64,000 bases of DNA from Cucumis sativus (Eukaryota > Streptophyta > Magnoliopsida > Cucurbitales > Cucurbitaceae), in the NCBI RefSeq assembly GCF_000004075.3, contig NC_026660.2, positions 16,821,837-16,885,836 of the forward strand. The letters are read 5' to 3'. The notes under the pieces were generated by a model, which was given only the letters and a program-made list of their open reading frames with translations, was not told the origin of the DNA and did no database searches. The position numbers were made by a program, and so were the translations under genes. Positions 46,701-59,140 of the stretch are shown in pieces. Within the stretch, counting starts at the first letter, position 1, and each line of letters begins with the position of its first letter.

Positions 46701-47327
46701 AAAAACCAACAACAACGGATCAATATTCAACACTTCCACTGCCGCAATCTTTAAAAACAAAAACCAAAAGAAAAAAAGAAACAAAATACACACACACACA
46801 CACACCCAAAAGAAGAAGAAGAAGAAAAAAAAACAATGCTCTGTTTTCCAATCTAACTCTCTGCTCTCAAACTCTTTCCCCTCTCTTCTCCTTCCTTCAA
46901 TCTACCTCTGATCTTTCAAATCTCTTCCCTCTTCAAAAATGACCATCAAATCAATACACCCAGAGATGAAAGAAAGATTTCAATCTGTACCAAAAAAAAA
47001 AAAAAAGAGAAAAAAGAGCATCAAAATCAAGAAATTCCGTTGAACTCAGAGATAGATAGATAGATAGATCGTAATCTTAAAAGAAAAAAAAGAAAAGAAC
47101 CAACCAACCGAATTGAATAAAACGTAATCCAATCGAAACCCAGTTGTTGTTGAGCAGAGTCAATCGGTTGAGACAGAAATTTTTGATAGAGAATGAAAGG
47201 GTTTTTCGTCTTGATGGGTCAAGAACCTGCTCACCCTCTTACTTTGAGTCTTCCTTCCTACAGACCTCCGCCTTTCTTTCTTTTTTTTTTTTAATAAACT
47301 TAATTTCATTTTACTCCAAATTTAATA

Positions 47328-47370
47328 TAGAAATAGAAATAGAAATAGAAATAGAAATAGAAATAGAAAT
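47328..47370. repeat. (AGAAAT)n hexanucleotide repeat
   Basis: About seven perfect AGAAAT/ATAGAA units, about 630 bases upstream of the kinase start codon. Confidence 0.9.
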
Positions 47371-50300
47371 ATATATATTGTTTTTTTTGTATTGAGGTAG
47401 GTTTTAATAAATGTTGTAGTCTTTTTTCTTCTTTTCTTTTTCTTTTTTTTTTCTCAAACTCTTATTCGTTCAATTTGGGCGGTTATGTTTTTCTATCTTA
47501 TCATTATCATCTGAATCTATATATATATAAAAGAAAAAGAAAAAGAAAAAGAAAAGAGGTTAATTATAAGAAGAAGAAGAAGAAGAAGAAAAGGAAAAAT
47601 GTTAAATAAGAGAGAAAAAGAGGAGAATTGGGAGTGTAGGTATCGTGGCCAATCACACACCTCCAATTTATTTTTATTACGCCCTCTAACTTCTCTGCTC
47701 CCAATTTCCATCCAAATCTTCTTCTTTTTCTTTCTTTTTAACTCTCTCTCTCAAAAATTATATATATTAAATGTCCCTTTAATTGTGGGCGACTTCCACA
47801 CTTTTTTTTTTTTTTTTTGTTTTTCAACCACTATACCAAAAAGAAAATGAGTGTATTAGTAATCAATAAAATCGTTCTGCCACCATATTTTGATTCACGA
47901 AACATGTTTTCAATCCTACAAAATTAAATAGTTGTAGTTGTATTAAACTCAGTTTTATGATATATAAAATTAATTTTGTAAAATTTATATTTAAAATTAT
48001 AAAATTAACTTTTAACGAAAGTCTTTGAAAATAATTTTTGTGTATAATAACAAAGATGGATTTTACCAAACATATACTAGATATTATAGACTAGGATGTA
48101 CCCTTTTCTTTTCTAAATTACATTTTAGTTTTTCTTTTTAATTATAAAATCCGTTCTATTTTAGTATTTTAAATGTTAGATTTTAATTTCTATCATAAAT
48201 CTTAAACTTAGTCCAAGTTTATAATTAATTTTTTATTTTATTCTTTTCAAAAAATAATTTATTATATGTCTTATCATTCACAAATATATATATAACATAG
48301 AAGTTTATGTTAAAGTATTTTTATTTTATTTGGGATGTGATTTTATGAGTCAAAAATCCTTTTGTTTTAAATTGCTTTTGGTTCATCCATTGTCTGCCCA
48401 ATTAATGCCATTGACTTTTTAATTATGAATTTTTTTCTTAAATGAGTTTGAATAATTAAAGCTTAAGTTAGATAACTTATTTATTATGAGTATTTATTAT
48501 TATTTGGATGAAGGTAGTTATTTGATTAGAAAGCCGTAGGAAAGATTTGTATGTTTCTTAAATCGTACTTGTCTTTTGATTAGTACGAAATTCGATAATT
48601 AAAATTAGGTTAAGTTAGGTTTCGTTTGAAATTACATTAATAATAATAATAAATCACTAAAAAAAATTAATATTTTTTTATGTCCATAACAAACTTTATA
48701 TCGTATCAATTTAAGATTTTCATTTCAATTTTGTTATTACATAACTCCTATATGAGAATATAATTATATTTAAAGTGATTATTTTTAAACAATAACGATT
48801 GATCTCTTCTACAACAGTTTAGGTTCAGGTTTAAATTTATACAAATAGTTCGAAAATCTTAATAAATTGGCATTACTTATTTTATTTCTTTTATTGTAAG
48901 TTTATTATTATTATTATTATTATTAAAATTGGGTATATGAAAGGGAAGGAAATTAAATGGGTAAAAGTAGAGAAAAGAAAAAGGGTACACTTTGCTTCTT
49001 TATAAAGACAGTACCTATCCTCTTTCATGATTATGGGTCTTAAAGAAGCATCCTCTTTTCAAAGTGTTCTTATACTTTGTTTTTACCACATTTCAACTCT
49101 CTTCAAACAAAATTTGTTTTCTATTATACCAACTTCTGTGCTCGTTTTAGTCAAACTTATCATTTCGTTTACATTTCTCTCCTTTTACATAGTTTACTTA
49201 TTTGAGTTGTTTTTCAATGTTAAAACGAAATAAAGTATTTTAATTTTTAGTGGTGAAAGTTTCACGGGTCATACTAATCTTCATCCATACATATTTATTT
49301 TTCTTTTTTGTTAGAAACTTGTCATGTATGTATTTGACCATTCATCCCATCACAATTTAACAAAATGTATTGTGGAACATCTTTTAGAAAATAAACTATA
49401 TTAGTAACTTTTGCAGAACTCATAAAAGGTAATTATAATGTTCAAGTTTATATACTATAATTAATTAATTTAAATGATGTGAAACTATATTTTAACAAAC
49501 TTATCATAAGGTAAGAATTGTCATAATTTTCAAAATTGAAGTTAATATTGCCACTTAGTCCATCCTTGAAATGCAAACTTAGACTCATTCAAAATATAAT
49601 TATTATAAAATGAACAACTTGATGATATAAAAAAAGTTTGTAAAATAAAAATTGATATAATTTTACAACTTTAGTAGTGAAATTTGAAATAATTATTGTT
49701 GGTGTATTATTTTTATTTTAAATTGAATTTTTTGTACACAGGTTTCAAATTTCAAACAAATTATTACTCAATAATATATGGTGAAATTAAGTGACCTAAG
49801 GATGATGTGTGACACTTAAATTAATATTATTTAACACGAATTGCTATCTTTTTTAAATGTAAACTAAATGACCATAATGCCCATATGCAATTTAATAATA
49901 TAAAACCTTTAACGTTTTCACTTACTCGATAGACTACGACTATATTTGTGCAACCTATAAAACTATTCAGTCATGTGACAAATATTTTGTTTTAACTTTA
50001 AATTTTTTAATATGTTACATGATATAGACATATAACTTCGTTCTCCTTAAAATATGGTTATGCTTTACAAGAAAATGGGATATAATATCGAGTATATATA
50101 TACATGGGGTTTTGTAAGAATAATAATAATAATAAACAATATATATATTATAGGTAAAAGTTCACTATATACAATTTTTATATGGAATGTAAATATTTTT
50201 TTGATATTTTTATATTACGTTTGAAGTCAAATATTTGACTAATTTTTGTTTAAACCCTAAAGAACAAAATTTTAAATTTTATGTAAAAAAAAATGTCTAA

Positions 50301-52271
50301 ACCTTCGAAGTTAAAAGGGGGACTAATAGAGACTAATGAGTTAGTAATCTTTCTTTAATTGCCGTTAGTAGTAATTTAGGGCTAATAGTTAAATGTATAG
50401 TGATATTTAAAATATATATATATCATTAGTCTTTTAGAAATAAACTTTATTATTAATAGATTAAATTTAAAATTGAATATTATGTTAAACATAAAAAAAA
50501 AAAAAATTACTTTCCTGCATTGTATAGTCTTAACAGTCAGAAAAAAAAATAGAATAGATTGAAGATAACGTAAAATTAAAAATTCAAGAATATATGGATG
50601 TGTTTTAAATTAAAGTTGATTATAAAAAATAAAAAAAGTGAGGAGGATATTATTTTGTGAAAGACTTTATTATATATATTTTCAGTTCTCCAAATTGTTA
50701 AAGTTTATAAAAATAAATGTTAGTAATTGAATGAGGAACGAAAAAAGAAAACAAAAATAAATTGGGGAATTGGGGAATTTTTTGGAGAGTTGGAAAAGGG
50801 TAAATAGGGAAAGTTAAGGTTGCGTGCAAAACATATGACTGAAAAGGGCATTCCATTTCTTTGCAACTTGGAAACAAACACACATACCCAACCCACCCCC
50901 ACATATATCTTTTCTTTTTTTCCCTTCTATTATTATTCTTTTTTCTATTTTATTATTATATTAAAACATCGTCTCCACTCTCTAACAAAAAGAACAAAAC
51001 TTAGGTACTAATTGTATTTTCTTTTTCGTGGGTAAAAAAAAGAGATGATAAACCATCTCTAAGTTGAACTTAATTATTGCTATCATTTTTTTTTGTTATT
51101 TTAAATGTTTGAATTTTAAGGATGAAAAATATGTTTACACAGTTTTTTTTTTTTTGCATTGAAATTAATTATTATTTTTTAAAAAACTCATTTCAATATA
51201 AAATTTATATAGAAATTGTTGGAATGTCGTGCATTTGTCAAGATGACAAAGCATAGGAAGTTGAGGTTTAAGGAGCGACATGACAATATGAATTGTCTAG
51301 ACTCAATGTATTGTTTAAATATTATTTAATAATTTTGATGTAATTTTACTAACCTTCCAATTTTACGCTTCTGATGACATTTGAGTATGGTTGGTTTTGT
51401 TATTTTACTATGATGCGAGAGAGTTTTTATTGGAAGGCTATTTAAAGTCTTGCCTTAGGTTGTTTTGGAGGCTACGATGAATTGAATTCATCTCGGTGCT
51501 TTTTCTTTCAAGTTTAGCCAACGAGCTTCCATAATCTGGCATGTATTGAGTTGCATGTCAAGAACATTCTAGATTGGTCATCCTATATATTTATGGAGTG
51601 CTTGAATTGTAAGGCAAGAAACTTGTTCTCTTTTCAAGATATTTGATAACTCAGATTCAACCCAATCAAATAGATTTGGATTATTAGTGATTGAAAAACT
51701 ATGAGTTTTCATATTCAAAAGGGTTTTCAATTCCAACCACTATGGTTTTTGTATCACATGCCCCAATGGAAGCTCGGAAAAATATACATTTTCTTTATTT
51801 TATACAAATTTGGACCTATGATTTATTGTGACATGTTATACATGTTAGATTTTCTGACCCTAAATGCATATTTACAATATATGACATTTCTCCATAATAA
51901 CAGATTATTTTCTCTTTCACTATCGATACATGTAGGCATAACCAACATATATCGTAAACTAGAGAATGTTTTTATCAACCTTTATTGTCTACTTCTTTTA
52001 CTTTATTTATTTGTCGATTTAGTAACAAAAAGATTAATATAGAATTCATTAAAATTAGGATTAAACGTGTCTATAAAGATTAAAACTATACAATTAAAAG
52101 AACTAACTAAGACTAAAATGGAACGGAACCCAAAGTAGAATAAATGTTAAACAAGAATTGCAAACGAAGGATTCCCAATCTCATGGTTGTATAAAAAATG
52201 CTAAAATGTTATATTCACTTTATTATTATTATATATACATTTTGGCAAATTGCTTACATGTGACATCAATA

Positions 52272-52291
52272 GTGAGAGAGAGAGAGAGAGA
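52272..52291. repeat. (GA)n microsatellite
   Basis: About ten GA units in intergenic DNA. Confidence 0.85.
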
Positions 52292-53525
52292 AAGTGGAAA
52301 AAGTCCAATCAAATTCGTTAGTTTTATAATAGAGTTGTAAAGTTGAATTGTACGTAGTTTGGGTTTTAATTGTGGATGGTGATGCCCTCTTTTTCTTTTT
52401 CTTCCATGAAATTAAAATATAAATAAAATGAACATATACAATACAACCAACCAAACAACAACCTTTATTAATTTTCCAAAGTTTCCACTTTTGAGCAATC
52501 AGCTTTGGATATAAATGCCATCAATTCCCTGCTCTCAACCTTCCAATTTGCCATCTCAATTTTACCATAACACAACTACTCTCCAACTCACATCTCAAAT
52601 ATTGCCTTAAAACTGCACTCAAATTCATGCTTCCATTCTCTCAAACATTATTTCAATATTAACATCCATCACACTTGTAAAATAAGTACGATACTTGAGT
52701 TCAACAATACTTGAGTTCAACATTTGTTTAGTTCTTCTTTGAAGTGTGTTCTGAATTTTTCTTCTTTCACTATCAATTCTGCCTTAACTCCATGCATTTA
52801 TTAAGTTTTTGTTTTCTTCAAATTTTGTCCTATTATGATTTTCACCATTCTTTTTCTAAAATAATATCTTAATTCCTAAACCAAAAAACAAAACACAAAA
52901 CAAGTTTTTGTAAGTTTTTATTGTGTTTATAAGCTTAATGAAAAAAAAGTTATCAACTGAGACTGATTAATGTATTTATGAACTATAGGGTTGGTTTTTT
53001 CAATTATACACTATATTTTCCTTTAAAGTTGAATTTCAAACTAAACATTTTAGGAATATATTTATACTCTTAACAAAAATGAAATTAAATAAATAAAATT
53101 ATACGTAAAAGGAAAAAAGAAAAAGTGGAATTTTATTGGTAAACCAAACACCTAGAAGTAGCAGTAAAATACTGACTAATTTATGGATGGGGAACCAAAA
53201 AATGAAGGACAGAATTTGCATAGCTTGTAGTGGTCAAATAAAGACATAATTTTACATAAAGATAGTGATTGATGACATTTTGTTTTGGGTTTATTTAAAA
53301 AATGAACTACAATTCTTCCTTTTATGAACTAGAAAACCTGAGAAATTTGAAGTAACACTAAGGCCTTACAAACAGTTGTTCTAAAGGGAGGAAATGTAAG
53401 AAGAAAAAGAGACATTCCACAAAATTATAGAAGAAGCAGAAGGCACCAATAATATAAATTCAATATTGCAAAGGAAACGTACTACTTGAGATTGATATTT
53501 GTAACTCTTGCTATTTGTGATTTCA

Positions 53526-56500
53526 TCATTTGGTGTAGAGAACGTCTTCCCAAGGATGACGGTAAAGTGGTTGTTTCAGTCTCTTCTGATCAAAAGTGTG
53601 TCTGGAAATTTCAATTACAACAAGCGGATTAGGTAATAACTAAAAGATCAAATTTAACTCCAAAAACTAAGAAATACGATGCTTTTATGTTTGCATAGTG
53701 TGTCCGTGCCCGACACTTGGACAGGTATCACACGTTTGTTAGCATAATAAATATGTGTTAAGACATTACTAGTGCAAAATCAATACACGTCCAACGTATG
53801 TTGAGACTTGTATTAAACACGTATTATGTTACACTAAATAGACATAGAGCGAAATAAATTTAACTCTTTTTTTAGCATATAAATGTGTGAACCTATTGAG
53901 TTTACTTTATAAATTGTATATTATAAGAAGTGTGTTTTGGTGTATCTGTAGTCTCATATATAGATATATTTTTAAGTTCGAAAGGAAGCAGACAAGCTTG
54001 GATAATAATGGTTAGTAGAGTGTTTCATACTCACCCAATCAGACCAATAGATCGAGCCAGGACGAACAGCCCGTTCAAATAGCCGATCTCGACAATCTCA
54101 TCAATCTCTTGTTTGCTGAACATTCCACTACCAGCAAGAAGATCCAAGAAAAGGGACCCGATTGCACCATCTACATTAAGAACCAAGTTGTTTGCCTTTG
54201 AGAGAGTGTAAGTTTCAACTTGCACAGCATATTCCATGTACTTCACAGATGGGAAATGCGTCCGAGCAAACCGTTGCAGTAGCTCCACTCTCTTATCTCG
54301 GTTGTCGCCTCTCTTGATCCTTATTCCACAAAATCAAACCATCGATTAGCCACTTGAATAACCAATAAGAAAATCTTAACTGAGAACAACCTAAAATGTT
54401 GTAACTTGTAAAGAGACTATCGTCCTTATACCTGTGGCCAATTCCAGGCACACGAATCCCTTTCTTCTTCATGCTTTCGACAAATTCGTAAGGTGTAAGG
54501 TTCTGAAAAAGTCAGGAAGTCACATTATAAAGTCTTAGAGAAAAACGATTCAGAAAGCACCAACTTAATTTAAATTTCAGCAACGAACAAATCTTACTCT
54601 GTCATATGCATCCTTAAAATACCGAGCGGCATCGTCAATGGCACCACCAAATCGAGGGCCAATAGTAAGCAAACCTGTTTCAGAATACAGTCGTTGATTA
54701 GGGAAATCAAATACAGACCTCATTACATCCTTGTACAAATAAGTTGAATTAGAACCTGAGACAAGGCTGGACACGAGGTCTTTTCCAGCCCTAGCTGTTA
54801 CTATGGTGTTGTGTGCTCCGGATACACAAGGACCATGGTCAGCACAGAGCATGATGCATATCTGAAAAGAGCACGAAACTTGTCAAACCACCTCACACTC
54901 TCTATAAGATATTCTTAATTGACAATTAGAGCAAATTCATTTTGAAATCAAACTCCATGTTTATCTAATATATGTGAATACTAGACAAACCCGACTCTTT
55001 TTTTTTTTTGTGGGAGGGGGATCTGACTATAATCATCCGTTTCTACTGTGAGCTACTTACCTCAATAAAATGTGTACAGTATCGAGGAAGGCTGCGCTTG
55101 AACCATAATAGTGAGATAACATCCCCAACACCATAACCTTGCTCCACAATGGAAGACATTGGAATTCCAGCATAGCTGGGCTCCTCACCTATTTTATTTC
55201 AAAAACCAATCATAACTTATTTAATGCAATAAAGCCTAAAAAGGCACTGAAAGAAAATTTTGTCACTAGTTTAAAAAGCAAACCTCTGTCATCAGAAATG
55301 GTGGAAATAATGTGGGTTGGCGCCCGAACTTTGCCACTCTTAATTGCTGAGTTAAGATCTTCAGGAATTTGTGGAGGCTTCACTTCCTTTACTGGAGTAA
55401 TTTTACCCTCTTCCACCTAGGCACAAAATCAGATGGAAAAAAAATTATCTGGTAGTCGGAGATAAATTTTAATGATCATCATCCCTCTCCAGCTCTCCCT
55501 ACGATGAATTGGATAATAAAGTATAAAAGAGCTCTTAATGAATTACCAATTTTCCAAATGTTTCCTTAATTGCATCTTCAAGGGCTTCATATGAAGTTGG
55601 AACGATTGCTCCAGCATCTCTTAAAGCTTGGTTTTTCGCTTGTGCAGACTCCAACTCACCACCACTTTTTGCTCCCTATAAGTCAATGTCAGGGAAGGTC
55701 AAGGAGTAAATAACGTGCATGCAAATCGTATCACATACAATTAAATACAGGAAGCAGGATGAGTCCATTTCCATTGTAAACTTACAGCATGCCCAAATTG
55801 AACTTCAGATTTGAACAATGTCGCACAAGTACCGCTAACCCAGGCAACCACTGGCTTGTTAACTTTTCCTTGTTTCATGGCTTCAACTAAAGAATACTCA
55901 TCCCTACCACCAAGTTCTCCTAGTACGACCATCATCTTAACCTAAGAAATAGCAAAAATAAAGGCATGTTAAATGCAGAGAATAAAGTACTCAAAGAAGC
56001 CAATTGGTCAATAACTTCATTGAAGTGATATCAACACTGCCATACACGATTATGGAGGCAAGTATCTTAGTTTAAGCCAAGCATTTAATTTTTACTCGCA
56101 TTTGTGTGTTTGTGAAGGGTGGAAGTGATCCTCAAGTGTTATCATCACTGCCATCCATGATACGGAGGCAACAAGTATTATAGTTAAAGTATTTTGTTCT
56201 TGTATGCATTTTTTGTATGTGAATGGAGGAATTCTGACTAGAAATAAAGCGAAAGGCAATAAACAACACTAAGGTGTCAATAACAATACCTGTGGGATGT
56301 TGTTAAACCGCAAAATATGATCCGAAAGAGTGGAACCTGGAAACACATCACCTCCAATTGCAATACCTGTGCAATTAAAGGATGTGAATCAGATTGAATA
56401 TTTCAAAACTGCCTAGACTAAGATCAGTGAAAAGCTAGGAAGTTTACCTTCGTAAATTCCATCTGTAACACGGGCAATAGTGTTGTACATCTCATTAGAC

Positions 56501-58096
56501 ATTCCACCCTATAGAATTGTAAAACATTATCATATTTGTATAATTTCTCAGTAAATCACTACTTTAGAGGGTGGCAACGAGGGTTCACTTTTCTTTATTC
56601 AACAAGCAAACATAAAAATTGATGACATATGCCAAAAAACACAAATGACTGGTGCGTGATAAATCTATCAAACAATCTTTTCCATCATAAGCGGACACTT
56701 TTGGTAGACTTGAACCACTAAGTCACTGAAAAAAAGTAAGGAAAAGACTCCACGGAGAGTTCATCAACAGTCACATACTGATTTGGAGACAAAGCCCACA
56801 GATCCAGGCCTGTATAGCTTGCACTGTACTATATTGTCAATTGTTCCAGCAGTGTCACCGATCTTAAATGCACCAGCTTGAATACCACCAACAGTAGCTG
56901 GACCTATAACGACCTGCATTTAGATTAAGCAGTGAGAAAAGGTTCCACTTCATCAATAGGCCCTAAGTATTATAGATTTTTACTCCTTTTTTGCTGTTTC
57001 AGTTCACTTGTCATTTGGTGCATGTATGTGCCCTCGAGTATGTATTTCTGTGTGTTACTGACGCTAAAAGCTTCGTTTTAGTAAAAGCATAAAATCTGTT
57101 CTTACCTTATTGTTAGCTCGTGCATATGCAATCAACTGTTTGGTGTCTGACTCTGGAACACCTTCAGCTATGATAGCTATAACTCTGATGGTAGGCTGTT
57201 TCAAGGCAGACAATGATGATGCAGCAGCACTGCCGTGCACATGGCGCATAAACTAGTTATGAGTGGGAACAGAAAACCCAATGTCTCTCATAATAAAGTT
57301 ACATGAATGAACACTAACCTTCTGAAGGATGCAAAGTTGATGAAGACATCGGCTGTGGGATGTGCTGCACAAGCTGCTTCAATCCTGAAAATGTACCAAA
57401 CAGAAAGCCAGAAGTCAATCGATCTATTCATTATTTAAGAAGTAATACTGGTCAGTGATGCTTAATTCAATTTAAGAAGATTGATAAAACTACCACTCTA
57501 AACTACTTGTTGAATTTCATGATAATGTCATGTCATGGTACAGTAAAAAAACACAAGTTGGAGGAATGACAAACTATATAAGCGGCTTTATGAACTAAAA
57601 GCCAACAAAAAAGTCATTGGTCAATGGCTACAAAATCATATCTAGGAATTAGATGGAAATTATGGTGAGATGTGAAAAAACATAGTTAATAGAAGAGAAT
57701 GTGTAAGTTAGTTACGCACGTAGAATGCACAGGGATGGCAATTTCCTCTTGACCAAAAAAGAGTTTCTGAAATCCTTCAGCACCTGGATTGATGATTCCC
57801 GCAACTGATGGTGTTTCCCTACCTGAGTAACAAGTCAAAATGAAAAGTTAATCGTGCAGATAACCACAATCCACAGTGAACAAAAACGATAACCAATTTC
57901 GAACACTCAGAAATTTTAGTTCTGTACTACTGATATGGTGCTCAAAATAGAAGATAACATATACAAAAAGAGGAAACTATAAGAAATGAAACATACCGCA
58001 AAGGAAGTCAAAGTCAAGCATCCGCTGTATGGGTAGTTGCTTGTAATTATAGAACAGTGCTTGGGTCGTACGAGAAAATATTTGTCCAGTAGCCAT
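53526..58096 (-). CDS. ACLB: ATP-citrate lyase subunit B, 608 aa
   Basis: Cytosolic enzyme splitting citrate with ATP and CoA into acetyl-CoA and oxaloacetate. In plants it is a complex of ACLA and ACLB. Sixteen coding exons: 58096-57997, 57822-57720, 57384-57319, 57229-57106, 56913-56779, 56508-56448, 56366-56290, 55941-55786, 55675-55547, 55416-55284, 55188-55061, 54861-54756, 54674-54598, 54502-54432, 54319-54035 and 53601-53526. Phases agree and yield 608 aa, the usual length. Start [20 protein letters not shown]. The succinyl-CoA-synthetase-alpha-like half has [40 protein letters not shown] and [20 protein letters not shown] (GHAGA carries the phosphorylated His). The citrate-synthase-like half has [40 protein letters not shown] and [20 protein letters not shown]. 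It ends [10 protein letters not shown]. All catalytic segments are present; no break seen. Confidence 0.98.
53690..53850. repeat. Probable dispersed repeat in the last ACLB intron
   Basis: GTGTCCGTGCCCGACACTTG followed by GACAGGTATCACACG and ACACGTCCAACG is of a kind that I associate with short dispersed plant repeats. It is more GC-rich than the rest of the intron. No terminal repeats were confirmed. Confidence 0.3.
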
Positions 58097-59130
58097 GGTG
58101 ACCGTCAAAGGAAACTGAGGACAGGAACAATCTTTCATCATACCTTTTTCACAAGATCTTTATACGTAACTTTTTTCCCCCAAAAAGCAAAGACTTAAAT
58201 AAACTTACAACAAAAGAAATTAGGTTTTAAGTTTATCAACACACGATTCAGTGAACACAGTTACCAAGACACAAATTAGATAAAATGAACTTCCTCAATC
58301 AATACATCTCCCATCATCACAAATACCGATTATCTAAAATCCAATTAGCTAATTACATAATAATTCTTCCGTTTCATTATATTTCGACTAAAAGCCCTTC
58401 GCGAATTAAATACATATGTTCAAACACCAAATCGATCTAAAGTTGATAAGTAGAGAAAGCGAAAAAAAAAAAAAAAAAAAACCAATAACGTCTACATAAT
58501 TAAATAGTTCTACATTCAATCCATACACAATTCAACAAATCTATCCCCGAAAACGGAAAGAAATCCAACAAATCACATTATGATCTACCGAGACAATAAA
58601 TTAAAGAAATCCAAACAACTACATACCACAACAAATCTACTAAAAATTCAAATCCCAAAGCAAAAAACAACAGAGATAAACCCTCACGAATTGACCAAGC
58701 GTATCAACAAGCTCAATGCCTCAAAAAACACAAACGACTGGCAAATCCAGCAGATCAAGAAATCAAATGCAGAGAAACACGATCTTCAAATCTATAAAAA
58801 AAACTCTTCAAAATACAGAAGTTAAGGTGTAAAGAGATCGGAAAACGCAGAGGTTAGAAGATTATGAGTAAAAACGAGAGAAAGGAAGGTAATGTAAAAG
58901 AGGTAAAGAGGAATCGAAATCGAAGAGAAGTGAGAAACAGATCAAGAAAAGGGGAAGAAGAGAAGATGATGAATGTAGAATGATGAGTAGTTGAAGACGA
59001 AGAAGAAGACGAAGTCAAGAAGAAGAAGAAGAAGAGAGAACGGACCTGAACGGAAAGTGAGGGATGGGAATCCGGCGGTGGTGGGATTAACGGGAAATTG
59101 AACACTGGAAGTTGAGAAATGGGAATGGGA
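58097..59130 (-). other. ACLB 5' UTR with a probable intron of about 930 nt
   Basis: On the minus strand TTCAG|GTCCGT (donor at about 59044) and TCCTCAG|TTTCC (acceptor at about 58117) would remove most of this stretch and leave a short leader before the ATG at 58096. The putative intron starts pyrimidine-rich and is T-rich throughout. Leader introns of this kind often raise expression of housekeeping plant genes. Short ORFs inside it are not considered real. Confidence 0.6.
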
Positions 59131-59140
59131 TTTTATATAG
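59131..59140 (-). promoter_or_regulatory. TATA box of ACLB
   Basis: CTATATAAAA on the minus strand, followed after about 30 bases by the pyrimidine-rich leader CATTTCTCAACTTCC. The position agrees with the predicted first untranslated exon ending at about 59045. Confidence 0.65.

Larger units (their letters stand above)
46701..53525. other. Kinase 5' flank and large intergenic region, no gene seen
   Basis: The first approximately 550 bases are the 5' flank or UTR of the Raf-like kinase and include an AC run (46790-46804), a GATA run (47054-47069) and an AGAAAT repeat. Then comes AT-rich DNA up to the 3' end of ACLB. A (GA)n run lies at 52272-52291. Short ORFs (for example 49027-49233 and 51701-52042) are hydrophobic, AT-driven and without recognisable motifs. 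Confidence 0.5.

Noticed and set aside
49027-49233. 68-codon hydrophobic ORF as a membrane peptide gene
   Set aside because: T-rich composition alone yields Phe/Leu/Ile-rich frames here; no supporting promoter or conserved motif.
58580-58825. 81-codon Lys/Asn-rich ORF in the ACLB leader
   Set aside because: Lies in the predicted leader intron on the opposite strand; composition-driven.
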